Shown piece by piece: positions 46,980 through 55,756 of a stretch of 64,000 nucleotides of DNA (position 1 is its first letter; every line of letters begins with the position of its first letter). This stretch comes from Prevotella sp. (GTDB lineage: Bacteria > Bacteroidota > Bacteroidia > Bacteroidales > Bacteroidaceae), in NCBI GenBank assembly GCA_017645645.1, contig JAGCOB010000024.1, positions 47,371-111,370 of the forward strand, in the 5' to 3' direction. The position numbers and the translations under genes are program-made. The notes beneath the pieces are model-generated. The model had not been told where the DNA came from. It did not search any database and was given only the letters and a program-made list of their open reading frames with translations.

Positions 46980-48353
46980 TTAAAAAAGTGGTTCTGAAGA
47001 ACAGGCGTTGGGGGCGCGGATGTGGATAGCACGGGCAATGGCAGGTGCTATACGGTCAACGGTGACAGGTGTCTGGATCCGTTCTGCTTTTATTCCTGCT
47101 CCATAGATAATGATGGGGAAGGGAACATGTGCCGAACGGGCTGTCGATTTTTCTGAAGTATCCTCGTTGATGAGTTTCCAACCGGGGGCGATGTCAATAA
47201 TTAAGTCACCGCATTTCTCTACGTTGAAACCATTACGGATACCTTCAAGTAAATAACTATCACTCGTTAGTAACTGATTGGCAGTATATACGTTACGAAT
47301 ACCAGATATTTGTAATAAAAACTCTTGTGAGCGGCTGGATATCTCGCCTATTTGAATGTTCTTCTGACGAAGCAGTTGGTGGTTGAAATATATTTGATTC
47401 TTATAGCAGAATTCCACATATTTCGCAGAACCGAAGACGGCTCCTAAATACATATTCAATAGGTTGGCGGTACGGTTGATGTAAAAGGTTCCAGTAGGGA
47501 TGCGGAAGCGTTCCTGATTGCCTTCTTCCTCTTCCTCCCGACTTGTTGTACCCGTAATGACAAATAGGACACGATCACGGGAAATCCTTTGTCCGATGCC
47601 TTTCAGCAGTACTGCTATCGTACGGTCGAGTTCCACATAAGACTCCATCTGTGTCCCTGCCTCATAAGTCAGACTCAACAAATCAGTCTTGTCATCTATG
47701 CCGATGCCAGCTTGTTCAACACACTTCAAGGCGGCATTTGTCACACTCTTGTTGGCATCAGCCTCGGGCTGATAAAGGCGTGTATATCCACTCAGCCATT
47801 GGTTGAGTGGACGATAATAGGTAGTCGTCGTCCATTTCCCTTCAGAAATCCATGCGGCACCGTCAGCAGCATGACCAGCCGACAAAATGGCAGCATCAGC
47901 CATGTGGGCAAAAGCAAAGACCTTTGCCACTCCATTGGTAGCCATCTTCAACTCATCGCTGAGGGTGGAAGTCCCTAAATATTGTGGGGAATAGCCGATC
48001 TTCTGGTCTCTTACACAGTTCTGTGGGCGTAGTGTCTGCTTGTCCAACCATTCGTAGGCAGTAATCCCGTGGTAATAAGGCGAAGTACCCGTATAGAGGG
48101 AGGCGATGGCAGAAGCACGGTCGACGGGTGTAAAGTTATAGGCTCCATTGGTAAATACCTTTCCCTCAGTCAGCAGTCGTCTCAGTCCTTCCTCACCATA
48201 GAGTGGGGAATAGGTCTCCAGATAGTCCGTGCGCAACTGGTCGATGGTGATGCAGACCACCAACCGAGGGGCTTGTGCAATGACTTGAGCCTGTGACTCT
48301 GCATGGAGTCCCAGAATACTGAGCAGGGTGATATACAGGTATTTATTTCTCAT
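46980..48353 (-). CDS. Alkaline-phosphatase-superfamily protein with degenerate active site
   Basis: A 457-residue exported protein (signal peptide to about residue 23). The fold signature is clear: VCITIDQLRTDYLETYSPLY at the start, SLYTGTSPYYHGITAYEW, and AHVPFPIIIYGAGIKAE near the end, as in PafA-like phosphatases. However the nucleophile Thr position holds Asp-Arg-Ala-Ser (78-81), the D-x-x-x-H metal pair is TYEAGT, and TADHG is TGTTS. Only the first Asp (38) and one His remain. It probably has no phosphatase activity. The ATG overlaps the DUF4105 stop by 4 nt, so the two proteins are made together. Confidence 0.75.
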   Translation of the reverse strand: MRNKYLYITLLSILGLHAESQAQVIAQAPRLVVCITIDQLRTDYLETYSPLYGEEGLRRLLTEGKVFTNGAYNFTPVDRASAIASLYTGTSPYYHGITAYEWLDKQTLRPQNCVRDQKIGYSPQYLGTSTLSDELKMATNGVAKVFAFAHMADAAILSAGHAADGAAWISEGKWTTTTYYRPLNQWLSGYTRLYQPEADANKSVTNAALKCVEQAGIGIDDKTDLLSLTYEAGTQMESYVELDRTIAVLLKGIGQRISRDRVLFVITGTTSREEEEEGNQERFRIPTGTFYINRTANLLNMYLGAVFGSAKYVEFCYKNQIYFNHQLLRQKNIQIGEISSRSQEFLLQISGIRNVYTANQLLTSDSYLLEGIRNGFNVEKCGDLIIDIAPGWKLINEDTSEKSTARSAHVPFPIIIYGAGIKAERIQTPVTVDRIAPAIARAIHIRAPNACSSEPLF

Positions 48354-49534
48354 CGACGCTTGCAAAAAATGTGAAGTATTGACTGTAACAGCAAACACAA
48401 TGCCAAACTCCAGATTCCTTCGGCATAGTGTTGGAAGAGACTGCCGATTATGAACAGGATGCACAGCACGAAGGTGATATGCCAATAGCGTGTCTTTTTA
48501 TCTTTGATGACCTGCCATAAGAAGAACCAGGGCAGTGGATTCAGCAGGATAAACTGCAGGTTGATGTTGACGGTAGGATGTTGCGAGAACAGCATGAGGA
48601 ATAGTATGATACCAATGATACCCGTGATGAGCATCAGCAGCACATCCCATACCACAAAGGCGCATCTCTTCTTCCACTCGATAAGGAAAAGGATGAGTCC
48701 TATACCTAATAGGATAGTCATACACGCTAATGGCGAGAGGGGGAATCCTTGCTTCACTATTTGGATACCTGCTGGTACTGCTAGCCTACGTTCTTTGACC
48801 AAAGGACGGTATTCTCCATTCTGGTATATCTGTGCGTGGTCGAAATCGTACATCAGGTTATAGGGTAGGAATTCCTGTTGGCGCAGGTCTGTCTTCCTGT
48901 CAGCCAACACCCCTAACAACAGGTCGTTACCAAAGGCAGACCAAGGATTGTTACGTGTCATCTCATGCACCATTTCCCGATAGGTTGGAGTATAGTTTTC
49001 CCGTGGCTCATAGACAACCTTTCCTTGGATACACTGTTCGATGATATCCCGTGCCTTTGTCGTACAATTATGATAGAAGTAATTATAGCGGTATACGCGG
49101 TTCTCTTCCTTGATGTTGAGGGCGAGAGATTGTTGTAACATTGCTTTCTCCTCATCTGTCAGGTTGAGAACCTGTTCTGTCACCATACTGCCCACACGCC
49201 GGTATTCTTCTTGGAAAAAGCGATATGGATAGGCTCCTAGCTCATAGTCGGTGAGTCCAAAAACGAAGCGAAGTGCAAAGAATGGCTTGTGGAAATTAAA
49301 TATTCCGTAATTGAAGGAAATATCCAGTCCTCCTTTCCGTAGATCGTGGTAACGGATGGCAGTATGTCCGTAGAGACTATAAATTTCATCGTGTGGTTGA
49401 CAGGTTAGCAAACTAATCTCTACCGAGTCCATCAGAAGGGAGTCCTGTTGGGCTGCAACGGGTGCCGAAGAGAGTAGGTATACCCCAACCAAAACACTTC
49501 TTAGAGCATTAAAAATGATTTTTAAATGTTTCAC
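48350..49534 (-). CDS. DUF4105 membrane protein
   Basis: A 394-residue envelope protein starting with GTG. A signal peptide is followed by a papain/NlpC-like DUF4105 domain with His in YSLYGHTAIRYHD and Cys in YFYHNCTTKARD as the likely catalytic pair (residues about 40-250), then four to five membrane helices (about 275-390). Possibly a periplasmic protease or amidase. It shares its message with the degenerate phosphatase-like protein. A TAATTTTG box lies only 5 nt before the GTG, so the message may be almost leaderless. Confidence 0.75.
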   Translation of the reverse strand: MKHLKIIFNALRSVLVGVYLLSSAPVAAQQDSLLMDSVEISLLTCQPHDEIYSLYGHTAIRYHDLRKGGLDISFNYGIFNFHKPFFALRFVFGLTDYELGAYPYRFFQEEYRRVGSMVTEQVLNLTDEEKAMLQQSLALNIKEENRVYRYNYFYHNCTTKARDIIEQCIQGKVVYEPRENYTPTYREMVHEMTRNNPWSAFGNDLLLGVLADRKTDLRQQEFLPYNLMYDFDHAQIYQNGEYRPLVKERRLAVPAGIQIVKQGFPLSPLACMTILLGIGLILFLIEWKKRCAFVVWDVLLMLITGIIGIILFLMLFSQHPTVNINLQFILLNPLPWFFLWQVIKDKKTRYWHITFVLCILFIIGSLFQHYAEGIWSLALCLLLQSILHIFCKRR

Positions 49535-49591
49535 GATGCAAAATTAACCTATATTTTCCACTTAACGTTCGATTATTTCGTTTTTTTTCAA

Positions 49592-49599
49592 TAATTTTG
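49592..49599 (+). promoter_or_regulatory. -7 box (TAATTTTG) of the outer-membrane protein gene
   Basis: Plus-strand TAATTTTG, 35 nt before the ATG at 49634. Confidence 0.6.
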
Positions 49600-49633
49600 C
49601 AGTCGAATTTTGAAAAGATAAAGCAAAGAAAGA

Positions 49634-50920
49634 ATGAAAAAGCTCCTATTTAGTAGCATTTTCCTGGGTATCGGCACCTTGTCGATGCTGGCCCAGAGTG
49701 GTACGAAATCACCATATAGTCAGTATGGCTTAGGTATCTTGTCAGACCAGTCACAGGCTTTTAACCGTGGTATGAGTGGTTTGTTTCAAGGTCTTCGAAG
49801 CGGTAATCAGGTGAATATGCAGAATCCCGCTTCATACTCTGCGGTAGACTCACTGAGTATGATTTTCGATGCAGGAGTATCAGGGCAGATTACTAGTTTC
49901 AAGGAAGGTGGCTCTAAAATAAATGGCAAGACAGCGAATTTTGAGTATGCTACAGCATTGTTCCGTATTTTCCCGAAGTTTGGTGCCAGTATTGGTATTG
50001 TTCCTTATACCAATGTCGGCTATTCCTATTCCACCTCTCAGATTATCGGAACGTCCTCATATATTGCAACGACGACTCATGAGGGAGAGGGTGGATTCCG
50101 CCAGGCATATCTGGGTCTGGGCTATGAGTTATTCAAGGGCTTCTCTCTGGGTGTCAATGCATCATATTTATGGGGAGAATACAAGCGCTCCGTCACCATG
50201 ACTGCCACCGATATCTATGTCAATACCCTTTCGAAAACCTATAAAGCGGAAGTCAGCAGTTATAAATTGGACTTTGGTGCACAATATCAGCAAAAGTTGG
50301 GGAAAAACGATTTCCTGACCATTGGTGCTACCTTTGGATTGGGGCATAAATTGAATTCCGATCCTTCTCTTTCTGTGATAAACATGGATGCCCAGACAGG
50401 TGTAACAGGAATTACGATTGACTCTATCTACAACGGTTTGTCTATCCCGATGACTATTGGCGCAGGTTTTGCCTATAACCATAACAAGTCCCTGATAGTA
50501 GGTGCTGATTATCAGTTGCAGCGTTGGGGTTCTGAGGAATTTCCCATGGTGAATGAGGAGACCGACGAGTACGAGTTGTCGAAGGATTTCTATAAAGATC
50601 GCCATAAGGTTACCGTGGGTGCTGACTGGATTCCCAATCCGATGAGTCGTCGGTTCCTGAATCGTGTACATTACCGTATAGGTGCCTCCTATGCTACACC
50701 TTATTATAAAATACACAAGCAGGATGGTCCTAAGGAGATAACGGTGAGTGCTGGATTCGGTATTCCTTTAGTTAACTCATGGAACAACCGTTCTGTGCTG
50801 AATGTCAGTTTCCAGTGGGTTAACCAGTCGGTAAAGAATTTAGTTACGGAGAACTCTTTCCGTGTTACGATTGGTCTGACCTTCAACGAACGTTGGTTTG
50901 CTAAATGGAAAGTCGACTAA
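49634..50920 (+). CDS. Outer-membrane beta-barrel protein
   Basis: A 428-residue protein with a signal peptide (to about residue 20), a GTKSPYSQYGLGIL N-terminus and alternating amphipathic strands throughout (VGADYQLQRWG, NVSFQWVNQSV), as in FadL-like or general Bacteroidota barrels. It is encoded directly upstream of LptC (16-nt overlap), which suggests a link to envelope biogenesis. The ligand is unknown. Confidence 0.8.
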   Translation: MKKLLFSSIFLGIGTLSMLAQSGTKSPYSQYGLGILSDQSQAFNRGMSGLFQGLRSGNQVNMQNPASYSAVDSLSMIFDAGVSGQITSFKEGGSKINGKTANFEYATALFRIFPKFGASIGIVPYTNVGYSYSTSQIIGTSSYIATTTHEGEGGFRQAYLGLGYELFKGFSLGVNASYLWGEYKRSVTMTATDIYVNTLSKTYKAEVSSYKLDFGAQYQQKLGKNDFLTIGATFGLGHKLNSDPSLSVINMDAQTGVTGITIDSIYNGLSIPMTIGAGFAYNHNKSLIVGADYQLQRWGSEEFPMVNEETDEYELSKDFYKDRHKVTVGADWIPNPMSRRFLNRVHYRIGASYATPYYKIHKQDGPKEITVSAGFGIPLVNSWNNRSVLNVSFQWVNQSVKNLVTENSFRVTIGLTFNERWFAKWKVD

Positions 50921-51585
50921 TTCGCTTTTGGCATTTGGCTTTTGGCATTTGGCTTTTGGTTGCTGCGTGTGAACAGCCGCGAGAGCATACGGCACCAGCC
51001 ATTCATGAGCGTGACTCCGTATCGATGATGACGACTTATGGCGTCAACACGCTGATATCTGACTCGGGTGTCATCAAATACCGTATCGTGACGGAACGGT
51101 GGGATGTGAATACCATCAAGCAGCCTACCCGTTGGACCTTTGAACGGGGCATCTTCTTGGAACAGTTTGACGAGAAATTCCATATTGAGGGTTATATCTA
51201 TGCGGATACGGCATGGTATTATGACCAGATAAAACTATGGGAACTTCGTGGAAGGGTACGCATCCGTAATGTCAACGGACTGATTTTCCGCAGTGAGGAA
51301 CTTTTCTGGGATGGGATAAAGCATGAGTTCTATTCCTATAAATATTCCAAAGTGGTGACCCCTGAGCGTGAATTAGAGGGCACTTATTTCCGAAGTGACG
51401 AACAAATGCACCATTATGAGGTTACTAACAGTGTCGGCTCTTTCCAGTCGTCAGACATGGAACCTGAGCCGGAACCGGAGGAGCCTGCAAAGAATAAGAA
51501 CGCTGCCGATACTGCCAAGCAGGAGAAGCCAATCCGTCAGGCAGCCGTCAGACATAAGGCAACAACAAAATCCGCACAGCCATGA
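50905..51585 (+). CDS. lptC: LptC-like LPS transport protein
   Basis: A 226-residue periplasmic protein, anchored as a lipoprotein (lipobox LVAAC, Cys22). The body follows the LptC beta-jelly-roll pattern (TTYGVNTLISDSGVIKYRIV, LEGTYFRSDEQMHHY), and the tail is Pro/Glu- and Lys-rich. It passes LPS from the inner-membrane LptBFG complex to LptA. The ATG lies inside the end of the previous gene. The hydrophobic signal core (FWHLAFGIWLL) is made of five heptamer units. Confidence 0.85.
   Translation: MESRLIRFWHLAFGIWLLVAACEQPREHTAPAIHERDSVSMMTTYGVNTLISDSGVIKYRIVTERWDVNTIKQPTRWTFERGIFLEQFDEKFHIEGYIYADTAWYYDQIKLWELRGRVRIRNVNGLIFRSEELFWDGIKHEFYSYKYSKVVTPERELEGTYFRSDEQMHHYEVTNSVGSFQSSDMEPEPEPEEPAKNKNAADTAKQEKPIRQAAVRHKATTKSAQP
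50924..50958 (+). repeat. Heptamer array GCTTTTG/GCATTTG encoding the LptC signal peptide core
   Basis: Five units: GCTTTTG, GCATTTG, GCTTTTG, GCATTTG, GCTTTTG. Confidence 0.92.
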
Positions 51586-52842
51586 CCTCTCTGATTATAG
51601 GACTTCTGGTGACAATGGTATTCTCCGCCTTCTTTTCTGGTATGGAGATTGCTTTTGTGTCGAGTAACCGCCTGCGTGCCGAGATGGATCGTGAGAAAGA
51701 TGGTCTTTCCCAGCGTGCCATTGCTTTCTTCTACCAGCATCCCAATAACTTCCTGAGTACGATGCTGGTGGGAAATAATATCGCATTGGTTGTCTATGGA
51801 ATCCTTTTTGCCCGTATCTTTGATACCACCTTGTTCTATTCGCTAAGCGACGGCTTCCGTGTGACGGCAGACACCTTGTTGTCCACCATCGTCGTCTTGT
51901 TTACGGGAGAGTTCTTGCCGAAGACTTTTTTCAAGGCTAGCCCGAATGCGATGTTGACCTTTTTTGCCCTGCCTGCCTGGGTGTGCTATGTGGTACTTTA
52001 TCCCATTTCCCGTTTCGCCACTTTGTTGTCGCGAGGTGTGTTGCGGCTGTTTGGGGTGAAGTTGCCGAAAGTGGAACAAGACAAGGAGTTCTCGAAGGTC
52101 GACCTCGACTATCTGGTGCAGTCGAGCATCGATAATGCCAAGAGTGAGGATGAGATAGAGGATGAGGTGGAGCTTTTTCATAATGCCCTCGACTTTGCCG
52201 ATACGAAGGTGCGCGACTGTATGGTACCTCGTACGGAGATAGAGGCAGTGGACATCGAAGACTGTACGATGGAACAGCTTCTGAACCGTTTTGTGGAAAG
52301 TGGTCATTCCAAGATCGTCGTCTATCGCGACGATATCGATCATGTCATCGGCTACATCCACTCTTCCGACCTCTTCAAGACTGCGAACTCTCAACTCTCA
52401 ACTGATAAGAGAGATGCCCTTTGTCCCTGAGACGATGGCGGCCAGCAAGCTGATGCATACCTTCCTGCAAGAGAAGAAGTCGCTGGCTGTGGTGGTTGAC
52501 GAGTTCGGCGGCACCAGTGGACTGGTATCCTTGGAGGATATTGTGGAGGAAATCTTCGGTGATATCGAGGACGAGCATGACAATACGAAATACGTTGCCA
52601 GGGAGTTAGGGGAGGGCGAGTATATGCTCTCCGCCCGTCTGGAGATAGAGAAAGTCAATGAACTCTTCGACATCGGACTCCCTGAGAGTGACGACTATAT
52701 GACTGTCGGCGGACTCATCCTGCATGAGTATCAGAGTTTCCCGAAACTCAACGAAGTAGTCAAGATCGGGCGTTTTGAGTTCAAGATTATCAAGAATACG
52801 ATGACAAAAATAGAACTGGTACGACTAAAAGTGACGGAATAG
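51582..52842 (+). pseudogene. CorC/HlyC-family protein (CNNM + CBS), frameshifted at a heptamer repeat
   Basis: The first frame (51582-52430) encodes 282 residues: the CNNM membrane domain (about 1-185, four hydrophobic helices) and the first part of the CBS pair (MVPRTEIEAVDIED), then drifts into KTANSQLSTDKRDALCP and a stop. The remainder of CBS and the CorC-associated domain (MPFVPETMAASKL, VVVDEFGGTSGLVSLEDIVE) continues in another frame to 52842. The break lies exactly at AACTCTC AACTCTC AACT (52386-52403). Deleting one 7-mer gives LFKTANSQLIREMPFVPETM in one open frame. So this is either a broken gene or the OFF state of a phase-variable one. Intact relatives are membrane ion-efflux or cobalt/magnesium-related proteins. 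It overlaps the lptC stop by 4 nt. Confidence 0.88.
52386..52403 (+). repeat. Heptamer array AACTCTC at the CorC frameshift
   Basis: Two full AACTCTC units plus AACT. Same unit as the array in the GH78 gene. Confidence 0.9.
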
Positions 52843-52933
52843 ACTAATTTTTTCGTTTTATCTTTCGTCGTTTCCCATTTATTTTGTAATTTTGCAGGCT
52901 GAAATGAAAAATAATGGGCTTTGCCCTTCAATA

Positions 52934-52968
52934 ATTAAATAGTAAATAGTTAAATAGTCAAATAAAAT
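52934..52968 (+). repeat. AT-rich 7-8-nt repeat before ppiD
   Basis: ATTAAAT, AGTAAAT, AGTTAAAT, AGTCAAAT: a short-period array ending a few bases before the ATG. Less regular than the other arrays. Confidence 0.55.
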
Positions 52969-52969
52969 A

Positions 52970-55114
52970 ATGGCAGCAATTGGAAAAATCAGAAGCTGGG
53001 GTCCCGTTCTCGCTACAGTGATCGGTCTCGCCCTGTTTGCATTCATTGCCGAGGAGATGTTCCGCTCTTGTGAAGCCACAAGCAACGAGAAACGTCAGCA
53101 GGTCGGCGAAGTGTTAGGTAAGAAAATCTCCGTACAAGACTTCCAGGCTCTTGTTGATGAGTATCAGTCAGTGATTAAGATGACCCAGGGTCGTGACAAC
53201 CTCACTGAGGAAGAACTCAATCAGGTGAAGGATCAGGTATGGCAGCAGTTTGTCAACAATACCATCCTGGAGGCAGAGACAAAGAAACTCGGTCTGACTG
53301 TAACGGATGAGGAACTGCAGAATATCCTGAAGGCTGGTACGAATCCCATGCTGATGCAGACTCCGTTCGTCAATCAGCAGACAGGTCGTTTCGACGTGAC
53401 GCAGCTCACCAAGTTCCTGGATGACTACAAGAAGATTCAGGCACAGCCGCAACAGGCACAGGTCGCTGAGCAGTACAAGCAAATCTATGACTACTGGAAA
53501 TTCATCGAGAAACAGCTCCGTATCAATACGCTGGGTACGAAATACCAGAATCTGTTGGCTCAGTGTCTGTTCTCTAACCCTGTTTCTGCCAAGATGGCTT
53601 TCGAGGACCAGAACCAGGAGAGCGACATCCAGTTGGCTACACTTCCTTACTCTGCTATTAAGGATGCCGATGTACAGGTTAGCGATGCTGAACTGAAGGC
53701 TAAGTATGACGAGGAGAAGGAGATGTTCAAGCAGTATGTGGAGAGCCGCGATATCAAATATGTTGATTTCCAGGTGGTAGCCTCTGCTGCCGATCGTGCC
53801 GCTCTGATGAAGACCATCAATGATGCCCGTCAGAAACTGGAGAGCGGTGCTGCTCCTGCTGAGGTGGTTCGTAAGGCCCAGTCGCAGATTGCCTATACGG
53901 GTATTGCTGCTACCAAGCGTGCCTTTGCTCCTGATATCGCTGCTAAGTTGGATTCCATGCAGGTAGGGCAGGTGAGTGCTCCGTTTGAGACAACCTATGA
54001 CAATACCGTCAATGTGATTAAACTCATCGGCAAGGCAGAGATGCCGGACTCTATCGAGTATCGTCAGATTCAGGTGGGTGGAGAAACTGTTGAGGCTGCC
54101 CGTAAGACTGCTGACAGTATCGCTACCGCATTGAAGGGTGGTGCCGACTTTGAGGCAATTGCCAAGAAATACGACCAGACAGGTGCAAAGCAGTGGCTGA
54201 CTTCTTCGATGTATGAGAGTGCTCCTTCTATCGATACAGACTCAAAGGCTTATCTCGCTGCCATTACGACGGCAGCTCCCAATGAGGTGAAGAACGTGGA
54301 GTTCACCAGTGGTAACATCGTCCTGCAGGTACTCTCTCGCAAGGCAATGGTCACGAAGTATGACGCTGCTGTCATCAAGCACACCATCGATTTCTCCAAG
54401 GATACTTATTCTAACGCCTATAATAAGTTCAGCCAGTATGTCAGCGAGAACAAGACACTGGAGGGCTTGGAGAAGAACGCCCAGAAGTTCGGCTTCCGTG
54501 TTCAGGAGCGTAAGGATATGGTTAATTCTGAGCATAACGTGGCTGGACTCCGTTCTACCCGTGATGCCATGAAATGGATCTTCGATGCCAAGGCAGGCGA
54601 TGTTTCTCCGCTCTATGAGTGTGGTAACAACGATCACTTGATGGTAATCGCCCTGACCAATATCAACAAGGCTGGTTATCGTCCACTCGATGCCGTTCAG
54701 GAACAGGTGAAACAGGAGGTGATTCGCGACAAGAAGTTCGTCAAGGCTGCCGAGATGCTGAAGGGTGTCAACAGTCTGGATGCCGCTAAGCAGAAGGGTG
54801 CTTCTGTCGACAGTGTCCGTCAGATAACCTTCTCCGCTCCTGTATTCGTACAGGCTACTGGTACTAGTGAGCCCGCCCTGAGCGGTGCTGTAGCCGCTGC
54901 CAAGACTGGAGACTTCAGTGCAGCTCCCATCAAGGGTAACGGTGGTGCCTTCCTCTTCAAGGTGCTGAAAAAGAAACAGCGTGAGGGTGCAAAGTTTGAG
55001 CCTAAGACACAGCAGACTCAGCTCCAGCAAAAGGCCATGCAAGCAGCTGGTCGATTCATGAGTGAACTTTACCAGAAGGCTAACGTAGTGGATAACCGCT
55101 ACCTGTTCTTCTAA
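52970..55114 (+). CDS. ppiD: Periplasmic peptidyl-prolyl isomerase PpiD/SurA-like
   Basis: A 714-residue inner-membrane-anchored chaperone. One N-terminal membrane helix (GPVLATVIGLALFAFIAEEM, 11-30), a SurA_N-type helical domain (QVGEVLGKKISVQDFQALVD; residues about 40-200), and a rotamase-like middle with helical linkers, followed by a second isomerase-like part. It helps fold outer-membrane proteins leaving the Sec channel. It is followed by a strong terminator. Confidence 0.88.
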   Translation: MAAIGKIRSWGPVLATVIGLALFAFIAEEMFRSCEATSNEKRQQVGEVLGKKISVQDFQALVDEYQSVIKMTQGRDNLTEEELNQVKDQVWQQFVNNTILEAETKKLGLTVTDEELQNILKAGTNPMLMQTPFVNQQTGRFDVTQLTKFLDDYKKIQAQPQQAQVAEQYKQIYDYWKFIEKQLRINTLGTKYQNLLAQCLFSNPVSAKMAFEDQNQESDIQLATLPYSAIKDADVQVSDAELKAKYDEEKEMFKQYVESRDIKYVDFQVVASAADRAALMKTINDARQKLESGAAPAEVVRKAQSQIAYTGIAATKRAFAPDIAAKLDSMQVGQVSAPFETTYDNTVNVIKLIGKAEMPDSIEYRQIQVGGETVEAARKTADSIATALKGGADFEAIAKKYDQTGAKQWLTSSMYESAPSIDTDSKAYLAAITTAAPNEVKNVEFTSGNIVLQVLSRKAMVTKYDAAVIKHTIDFSKDTYSNAYNKFSQYVSENKTLEGLEKNAQKFGFRVQERKDMVNSEHNVAGLRSTRDAMKWIFDAKAGDVSPLYECGNNDHLMVIALTNINKAGYRPLDAVQEQVKQEVIRDKKFVKAAEMLKGVNSLDAAKQKGASVDSVRQITFSAPVFVQATGTSEPALSGAVAAAKTGDFSAAPIKGNGGAFLFKVLKKKQREGAKFEPKTQQTQLQQKAMQAAGRFMSELYQKANVVDNRYLFF

Positions 55115-55139
55115 AGAATCATTTCATATACAGCATAAT

Positions 55140-55170
55140 AAAGCCTGGGCATATGCCCAGGCTTTATTTT
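55140..55170 (+). terminator. Terminator after ppiD
   Basis: Perfect 11-bp stem AAAGCCTGGGC / GCCCAGGCTTT with a 4-nt loop, then ATTTTTGG. A similar stem (AGAAGCCTGGGC) follows the Crp gene at 63019. Confidence 0.85.
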
Positions 55171-55206
55171 TGGAACCATTGAAAACATATTTTAGTCCAC
55201 AGAATC

Positions 55207-55608
55207 TTACTCTGTTATGGACTGGGATTTGCGATAGCCCATGCCAGTGACGTGGCAGATGAGTTGTCCTGCCTGGTTGGTTACTCGTACTTCCATGGAA
55301 GGAATCTTGGGGTGATTGGCTACATGTATGGCTTCGGCGCGTAGGTGATCGCCCTCTTTGGCACTGGATACAAACATGATATTATTGCTGATGCCGAAGG
55401 TGAGTTGTCCGCTGTGATTCATTAGGGCGGCAATCGCCAAGTCGGCCAGTGTGAACAACGCTCCGCCCTGACATACGTTCCCACCGTTCAGATGGGCTTC
55501 TGTCACCGTCATCTCTGCAACGGCATGGTGTTCGTCTACTTCTGTAATCCTGCATCCGGCATTTGCCGCGAATCGGTCTGTCCGATTCAGTAGTTCCTGT
55601 ATGTTCAT
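55207..55608 (-). CDS. PaaI-type hotdog thioesterase
   Basis: A 133-residue acyl-CoA thioesterase of the hotdog fold, with HLNGGNVCQGGALFTLADLA carrying the motif and acidic residue of PaaI-like enzymes. The start at 55608 (MNIQELLNRTDRF) is preferred: TACCTTTG at 55642-55635 is a -7 box, and longer in-frame ATGs (55626, 55647) fall at or before the transcription start. Substrate unknown. Confidence 0.8.
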   Translation of the reverse strand: MNIQELLNRTDRFAANAGCRITEVDEHHAVAEMTVTEAHLNGGNVCQGGALFTLADLAIAALMNHSGQLTFGISNNIMFVSSAKEGDHLRAEAIHVANHPKIPSMEVRVTNQAGQLICHVTGMGYRKSQSITE

Positions 55609-55693
55609 TCCTATCTCGTTTGACATTTCGGCTACAAAGGTAAGCATAATATTTTAATAAGGTGAAGTGGCATTTCAGAAAAACTCAAATAAA

Positions 55694-55725
55694 TTTGCAT
55701 TTTCGCTCACTTATTAGTACCTTTG
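55694..55725 (+). promoter_or_regulatory. Promoter of pheT
   Basis: TTTG (55694-55697), 20 bp, TACCTTTG (55718-55725): a near-ideal Bacteroidota promoter, 31 nt before the ATG. Confidence 0.75.
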
Positions 55726-55756
55726 CACTCAATTTCAGAAATAACACATCATTGCA

